Source: Paenibacillus xerothermodurans | GTDB lineage: Bacteria; Bacillota; Bacilli; Paenibacillales; NBRC-103111 | Assembly: GCF_002220865.2 (NCBI RefSeq) | Contig: NZ_NHRJ02000003.1 | Location: forward strand, 125,244 to 189,243 | Reading direction: 5' to 3' | Length of the DNA: 64,000 nucleotides | Shown here: positions 60,201-64,000 of the stretch, one piece after another | How the letters are laid out: each line of letters starts with the position of its first letter | Numbering within the stretch: the first letter of the stretch is position 1 | The notes under the pieces: generated by a model | What the model was told of the DNA's origin: nothing | Databases searched by the model: none | What the model saw: the letters and a program-made list of their open reading frames with translations, nothing else | Translations under genes and position numbers: made by a program

Positions 60201-61217
60201 ATGAAAGCGATTACTTGCCAGCGCCCTCACCATTTTGCTATGACGGACATGCCAATGCCGGACAGGGCGGAGGGAGCCGCACTGGTTCGTATCCGTCGCA
60301 TCGGAATCTGCGGCACCGATTTGCACGCTTACCGCGGGAATCAGCCCTTTTTCTCATATCCCCGTATCCTTGGGCATGAATTGGCCGGCGAAATCGTTGA
60401 GATAGGCGACAATGACAGCGAACTGCGCCAAGGTCAGCCCGTCACGATCATCCCCTATCTTGAATGCGGTGAGTGTATCGCCTGCCGGAGCGGAAAGACC
60501 AATTGCTGCGCCAAGCTGAGTGTCCTCGGTGTGCATGAGGATGGCGGCATGCGTGAGTTCTTGGCAGTCCCTGCCGACCATCTACTGAATGCCGACGGCC
60601 TAACCCTGGATCAGGCGGCCGTGGTGGAATGCTTCGGTATCGGCGCGCATGCGGTTCAGCGGGCTTGCATTGCCCGGGGAGAATTCGTGCTCGTCATCGG
60701 TGCAGGTCCAATCGGCTTGGGTGTGATGAAGTTTGCCAAACTGGCTGGAGCAAAAGTGATTGCTCTTGATATCAACGCTGAGCGCCTCAGGTTTTGTGAA
60801 TCATGGGTGCCTGCAGATTTCACTGTCAATGCGAACGACGACGCTCTACGGAACGTACAAAATATCACTGGGGGAGACTTCCCGACCGTTGTGTTTGACG
60901 CGACGGGAAATGTGAAGTCGATGGAGCAGGCCGTGCGGTATACCGCGTATGGCGGCAGGCTGGTCTATGTAGGTCTGGTCAAAGCAGACATTACGTTCAA
61001 CGATACCGAACTGCACAAACGGGAATTGTCAATCATACGCAGCCGCAACGCAACACGCCGCGATTTGGAACATGTGATTGACACCATGCGGGATGGCCGG
61101 ATTGATACGGGTGGCTTCATCACCCATCGCGTACAGTTTGATCAGATGATCGACGCTTATGACGGCTGGCTGCGGCCGGACAGCGGAGTGATTAAGGCGA
61201 TGGTGGAGCTCGAGTAG
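60201..61217 (+). CDS. Zinc-dependent alcohol dehydrogenase (YjmD-like)
   Basis: A 338-residue medium-chain dehydrogenase. Catalytic zinc ligands Cys and His-Glu in GICGTDLHA and GHELAGEI, structural zinc cysteines in YLECGECIACRSGKTNCC, nucleotide motif VIGAGPIGLGVMK with Asp after the second strand (ALDINAER), hence NAD. It resembles YjmD and L-galactonate/ketose reductase-type enzymes. The ATG follows ATAGGAGGCACATTGA. It faces the pectate lyase gene divergently and may serve sugar-acid catabolism. Confidence 0.85.
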   Translation: MKAITCQRPHHFAMTDMPMPDRAEGAALVRIRRIGICGTDLHAYRGNQPFFSYPRILGHELAGEIVEIGDNDSELRQGQPVTIIPYLECGECIACRSGKTNCCAKLSVLGVHEDGGMREFLAVPADHLLNADGLTLDQAAVVECFGIGAHAVQRACIARGEFVLVIGAGPIGLGVMKFAKLAGAKVIALDINAERLRFCESWVPADFTVNANDDALRNVQNITGGDFPTVVFDATGNVKSMEQAVRYTAYGGRLVYVGLVKADITFNDTELHKRELSIIRSRNATRRDLEHVIDTMRDGRIDTGGFITHRVQFDQMIDAYDGWLRPDSGVIKAMVELE

Positions 61218-61528
61218 ACACAGTGAGCACTGTAAAACAGGCCATAAGCCTCAATGCAAGTAATGATTTGGTAAAAAAAACGAAACTATTGTCTCATTCA
61301 ATATGATACAATGCGATTTATAGAATAGAATTGTAAACATTTTCAAAACTACCCATCAGCCTGTCGAAAGATTGAGACACAGAGCTGAGGTCTCACAGCA
61401 AACTCCGTGTGTCGGCTGGCTACCGCAATCGTATCCATACCGGTAAGATTGCTCGGGGCTGGCAATGTCGGACAGTAGCTTTCTGTCCCTCGCACGCCAA
61501 TACTTTTTTACAGGAAGGTTATTTCATC
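61218..61528. other. Gene-free stretch with a Spo0A-box core
   Basis: About 310 bases. TGTCGAA at 61362-61368 is an exact 0A-box core, 160 bases before the kinase start. An AGGC-CATAA-GCCT stem after the dehydrogenase gene is weak. Confidence 0.4.
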
Positions 61529-62653
61529 ATGGAGAATGATCCCCTAATAGCACAATTTCGTGAGATGCGTCATGAGTTTGTCAGCACTTGGCTGAGCAAC
61601 GTCAGTGAGCGCCTGCCTGATCGGTTTGACACGATCGAATTGTATCAACAGGGCACAGCTTATTTTACATACATAACGGATTTGCACATCCCTGCGGAGC
61701 TGCATCCTGCACTGCACTCGGCAGTAAATTGGTACATTCAATCGGATCAAAAAGAAATTCAATATTTTCAAATCATGTACAGCTCCCATTCATGGCGGCG
61801 TGCACTGTTAGAGGTGGGAGAACTGTGGCTAACCGTCAGCTTATTGAAGCAGCTGTTCGCCCGAATCGATTATTTTGAAATGGAGGTCTGTCGTTCCTTT
61901 AGACAGCATGAAGTGGTACGGTTTAAGCAGAGGGATGTAGCCATGGATGAACTGCATGAGGACCGGATGAACCTGGTGGGCAAAATGGCGGCCAGCATGG
62001 CGCATGAGATTCGCAACCCGTTGACCTCTATCAAAGGCTTCTTAAAGCTGCTGCGGTCTGGGATACAAAACAAGGTCGTGGATAAGCCGTTGAAATATCT
62101 CGATTTCATAGAACACGAGTGCGACAACATTCATATGCAGGTCACGGGCTTTCTGAGCTTCTCCAAAAAACCGATCATGGAAGAAGAATTGGTTAGTATA
62201 TCCGTGAAACAGGTGCTAGAACACAACCTGTCGCTTCTGGGCCCGCGCCTGATCAATGAAAATGTAGACCTTACATTGTCCGTTCCGGCTGAGACTACGC
62301 TGCTGGTGCAAAAGCTAGCTATTCAGCAAGTGTTGTCCAATCTGTTGAATAATGGCATTGATGCCTTAACCGCGCTCAAATCAGAGAGGAAGATACACAT
62401 CAGCGCATACGAGGACGCGAACCATGTCTACATCGAAGTGAGCAACAATGGGCCACGCATCCCGGCAGCGCTGCAGAAGACTATTTTTAACCCGTTTGTC
62501 ACGGATAAAGCAAACGGCACAGGGTTGGGCCTCGCGATCTGCAAACAGATTATGGCCAAAAATCACGGAGATATTTCTTTTACCAGCAATGATACGGAAA
62601 CATCATTCTTGCTGACCTTTGCGAAGACCGAGTCCGGCGTATGCGCGTCGTGA
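61529..62653 (+). CDS. Orphan histidine kinase, probably sporulation type
   Basis: A 374-residue cytoplasmic kinase without membrane helices. The N-terminal 170 residues (MENDPLIAQFREMRHEFVST, ending before FKQRDVAMDEL) resemble the HisK_N-type sensor of Bacillus sporulation kinases, low certainty. The H box is MAASMAHEIRNPLTSIKGFL (phospho-His), the N box QQVLSNLLNNGIDAL, G1 IEVSNNGPRIP and G2 GTGLGLAICKQIM. There is no response regulator next to it, as for the KinA-KinE family feeding the Spo0 phosphorelay. The ATG is 10 bases after AGGAAGG. It could be a target of Sda. Confidence 0.82.
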   Translation: MENDPLIAQFREMRHEFVSTWLSNVSERLPDRFDTIELYQQGTAYFTYITDLHIPAELHPALHSAVNWYIQSDQKEIQYFQIMYSSHSWRRALLEVGELWLTVSLLKQLFARIDYFEMEVCRSFRQHEVVRFKQRDVAMDELHEDRMNLVGKMAASMAHEIRNPLTSIKGFLKLLRSGIQNKVVDKPLKYLDFIEHECDNIHMQVTGFLSFSKKPIMEEELVSISVKQVLEHNLSLLGPRLINENVDLTLSVPAETTLLVQKLAIQQVLSNLLNNGIDALTALKSERKIHISAYEDANHVYIEVSNNGPRIPAALQKTIFNPFVTDKANGTGLGLAICKQIMAKNHGDISFTSNDTETSFLLTFAKTESGVCAS

Positions 62654-62730
62654 GTATTTGTTTCGGATATGGCTGTTGATCGGGGCGCAGCTGCTATCCG
62701 GCTGTCCCGGACAAACAGTTGTACAATAGA

Positions 62731-62757
62731 AAAACGCCTGGTTGCAGGCGTTTTTTT
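62731..62757 (+). terminator. Terminator of the kinase gene
   Basis: AAAACGCCTG-GTTG-CAGGCG then TTTTTTT. The gap to glpP has no other feature. Confidence 0.92.
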
Positions 62758-62940
62758 GTCAAAGGCGGCTGCTGTTCCGGAGTGACAGACTCACCCAGCC
62801 ATATAACGTTTTCCCAGAAACTGTTATCCCCTTAATTGGTATTATTCAACTACGTTCCCATGTGGGCGGAAAATAATCGCGTGTGAACCGAGAAACTTTG
62901 GTAAAAAGCTCGGACTGTGAATGGATGAGGGGGCAAATCA

Positions 62941-63492
62941 ATGAATTTGTTTGGGCAAAAGGTGCTTCCTGCGGTACGCAAGATGAGGGACTTGGAGACA
63001 CTGGTGGACAGTCGATTTGAATACTTGGTGCTGCTGGACAGCCACATTTCACAGCTGATGAGTGTCTCGCAATTGGCTCGGAGCCGGGGGAAAAAGCTGT
63101 TGATCCATGCGGATCTAATCCATGGGCTGAAGAACGACGAATACGCTGTCGAGTTTCTTTGCCAGACGGTGCAGCCTGCGGGAATTATATCTACGAAGAG
63201 CGCCGCTATCGCTACCGCCAAGAAGAACAAGCTGCTAGCCATTCAACGGCATTTTTTGCTCGATACGATCGCACTGGAAATGACCTATAAATTGACGGAA
63301 AAAAATCAGCCCGACTTCATTGAAGTCCTGCCCGGGGTGATGCCGCATATTATAGCCGAAATGTGTGAGAGGCTTCAAATTCCCATTCTTGCAGGAGGTC
63401 TGATTCGGACCACGGAAGAGGTGGATTTGGCTTTGCAGGCGGGAGCAGTTGCCGTGACCACCTCCCGCAAGGAGATTTGGAGCCGATATTAG
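62941..63492 (+). CDS. glpP: Glycerol-3-phosphate-responsive antiterminator GlpP
   Basis: A 183-residue RNA-binding antiterminator. Typical stretches: FEYLVLLDSHISQL, LLIHADLIHGLKNDEYAVEF, GIISTKSAAIATAKKNKL, IQRHFLLDTIAL, DFIEVLPGVMPHIIAEM and PILAGGLIRTTEEVDLALQAGA, the last forming a phosphate-binding site. With glycerol-3-phosphate bound it lets transcription pass leader terminators of glp genes. The glpD gene, a known target, lies next to it in the opposite direction; its leader is outside the window. The ATG follows GAGGGGGCAAATCA. Confidence 0.93.
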   Translation: MNLFGQKVLPAVRKMRDLETLVDSRFEYLVLLDSHISQLMSVSQLARSRGKKLLIHADLIHGLKNDEYAVEFLCQTVQPAGIISTKSAAIATAKKNKLLAIQRHFLLDTIALEMTYKLTEKNQPDFIEVLPGVMPHIIAEMCERLQIPILAGGLIRTTEEVDLALQAGAVAVTTSRKEIWSRY

Positions 63493-63560
63493 CCGTGACT
63501 GAGCGCGACGAAATGGCGAGCAGGAAGGGGCCGGCCTGTGAAGGAATAGACCGGCCCGAC

Positions 63561-64000
63561 TTAGTCCGTCTCCTCAGGCAGCGGCTCGGTCGCGTCAGAG
63601 ATAGACCGGTCCAGCACAGCTGTGTGCCGGGCGGTTTGCTGTCGGTCCCACCCGAATCGCTGCGCCATATATGCGGTGACAGGATGCTTCCAGCGCCTTA
63701 CTGCGCTGATATCGAAGTAGAGCGCACCTGTGCGGCGGATGAAAAAATCTACCGGCGTAGCAGCCATTTCTTCCTCTATGCTATAGAGCAGCGAGGCGTA
63801 CCATGCCGACGGTAGCCCATACCGACCGGCTTCGGCCTGGTGCGCGAGATACAGCTCCAGCACACCATCCGTGTTGGAGCCGTAGCGGCGCACCCACATA
63901 CGCGCGTCGGCTTCGCTTATACCGTTGCGTGCACAGGCGTTGACCTTCTCCTCCATGTACTCGGCGAACCCCCGGGAACCCCCGACCTCGCCGCCCGACA
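63561..64000 (-). CDS. glpD: Glycerol-3-phosphate dehydrogenase GlpD, C-terminal part (5' part outside window)
   Basis: The frame is open to the right edge of the window, so only about the last 145 residues are seen. They begin SGGEVGGSRGFAEYMEEKVN, a GlpD segment, and continue with the DAO C-terminal domain: LLYSIEEEMAATPVDFFIRRTGALYFDI and KHPVTAYMAQRFGWD. GlpD is a membrane-associated FAD enzyme that passes electrons from glycerol-3-phosphate to menaquinone. It is convergent with glpP; a GGCCGG/CCGGCC stem without a T run lies in the 68-base gap. Confidence 0.93.
   Translation of the reverse strand, partial: SGGEVGGSRGFAEYMEEKVNACARNGISEADARMWVRRYGSNTDGVLELYLAHQAEAGRYGLPSAWYASLLYSIEEEMAATPVDFFIRRTGALYFDISAVRRWKHPVTAYMAQRFGWDRQQTARHTAVLDRSISDATEPLPEETD

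Overview
The window comes from a spore-forming, roughly 50% GC member of the Bacillota, most likely a Paenibacillus relative (Paenibacillaceae). Evidence: Spo0E- and Sda-type sporulation regulators, a DnaB/DnaI helicase-loading pair, HemQ, YuzB, YutJ, YumC and YuiB homologues, strong AAGGAGG ribosome binding sites, and menaquinone genes of the futalosine type instead of men genes. No phage, transposase, rRNA or CRISPR array was found.

Layout. 1-3.7 kb: end of a sugar ABC transporter (two permeases) and a membrane-bound AraC-type regulator. 3.7-11.6 kb: small housekeeping or unknown genes (small multidrug exporter family, HAD phosphatase, YdjO-like and YppC-like proteins, a stalk-domain lipoprotein, an SPFH protein with a ribbon-helix-helix partner, a thioredoxin-like protein). 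11.9-31.3 kb: respiratory and heme block with ctaA, a UbiD decarboxylase (mqnL candidate), NifU-like and IscA-like Fe-S factors, yuzB, yutJ, two adjacent MqnE-type radical SAM genes, spo0E-like and sda genes, yumC, an NDH-2, a GntR-controlled ABC exporter, sppA, an RDD protein, hemQ, yuiB and ywbE. 31.3-38 kb: a GC-rich tandem repeat, dnaB-dnaI, trxA, uvrC and a second GC-rich repeat. 38-48 kb: a CPBP-type membrane protease, ktrB-ktrA behind a c-di-AMP riboswitch, a LysR regulator divergent from sdhCAB, and a cation diffusion facilitator. 48.5-49.7 kb: a Thg1-like 3'-5' RNA polymerase followed directly by a polynucleotide-kinase-like P-loop protein. 50-53.3 kb: AraC regulator, mqnP-type prenyltransferase, SDR. 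53.6-54.5 kb: a tRNA cluster with intact fMet, Lys, Leu, Gly, Arg and Pro genes and apparently decayed Asp and Phe genes. 54.6-64 kb: a possible peptide precursor with a nitrile-hydratase-leader-like region, sugar metabolism genes, ferritin-like protein, pectate lyase with a cre site, a zinc alcohol dehydrogenase, an orphan (probably sporulation) histidine kinase, glpP and the end of glpD.

How the parts fit. mqnL, mqnE and mqnP make and prenylate the menaquinone precursor; NDH-2 and succinate dehydrogenase reduce menaquinone; ctaA and hemQ supply heme to the chain; the Fe-S factors mature the clusters. A Rex-like operator before the NDH-2 gene and dyads before sdhC suggest redox and carbon control. 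sda sits behind exact DnaA boxes, which is the arrangement of the replication checkpoint on sporulation, and Spo0A-box heptamers precede the spo0E-like and kinase genes.

The best candidates for something new are the Thg1-like/kinase pair (a plausible 5'-end RNA repair unit), three exact 21-bp-spaced elements upstream of it, the orphan precursor-like protein after the tRNA cluster, the tandem MqnE paralogues, and a dispersed family of GC-rich intergenic repeats. All functions are read from sequence by recognition; no database search was run.
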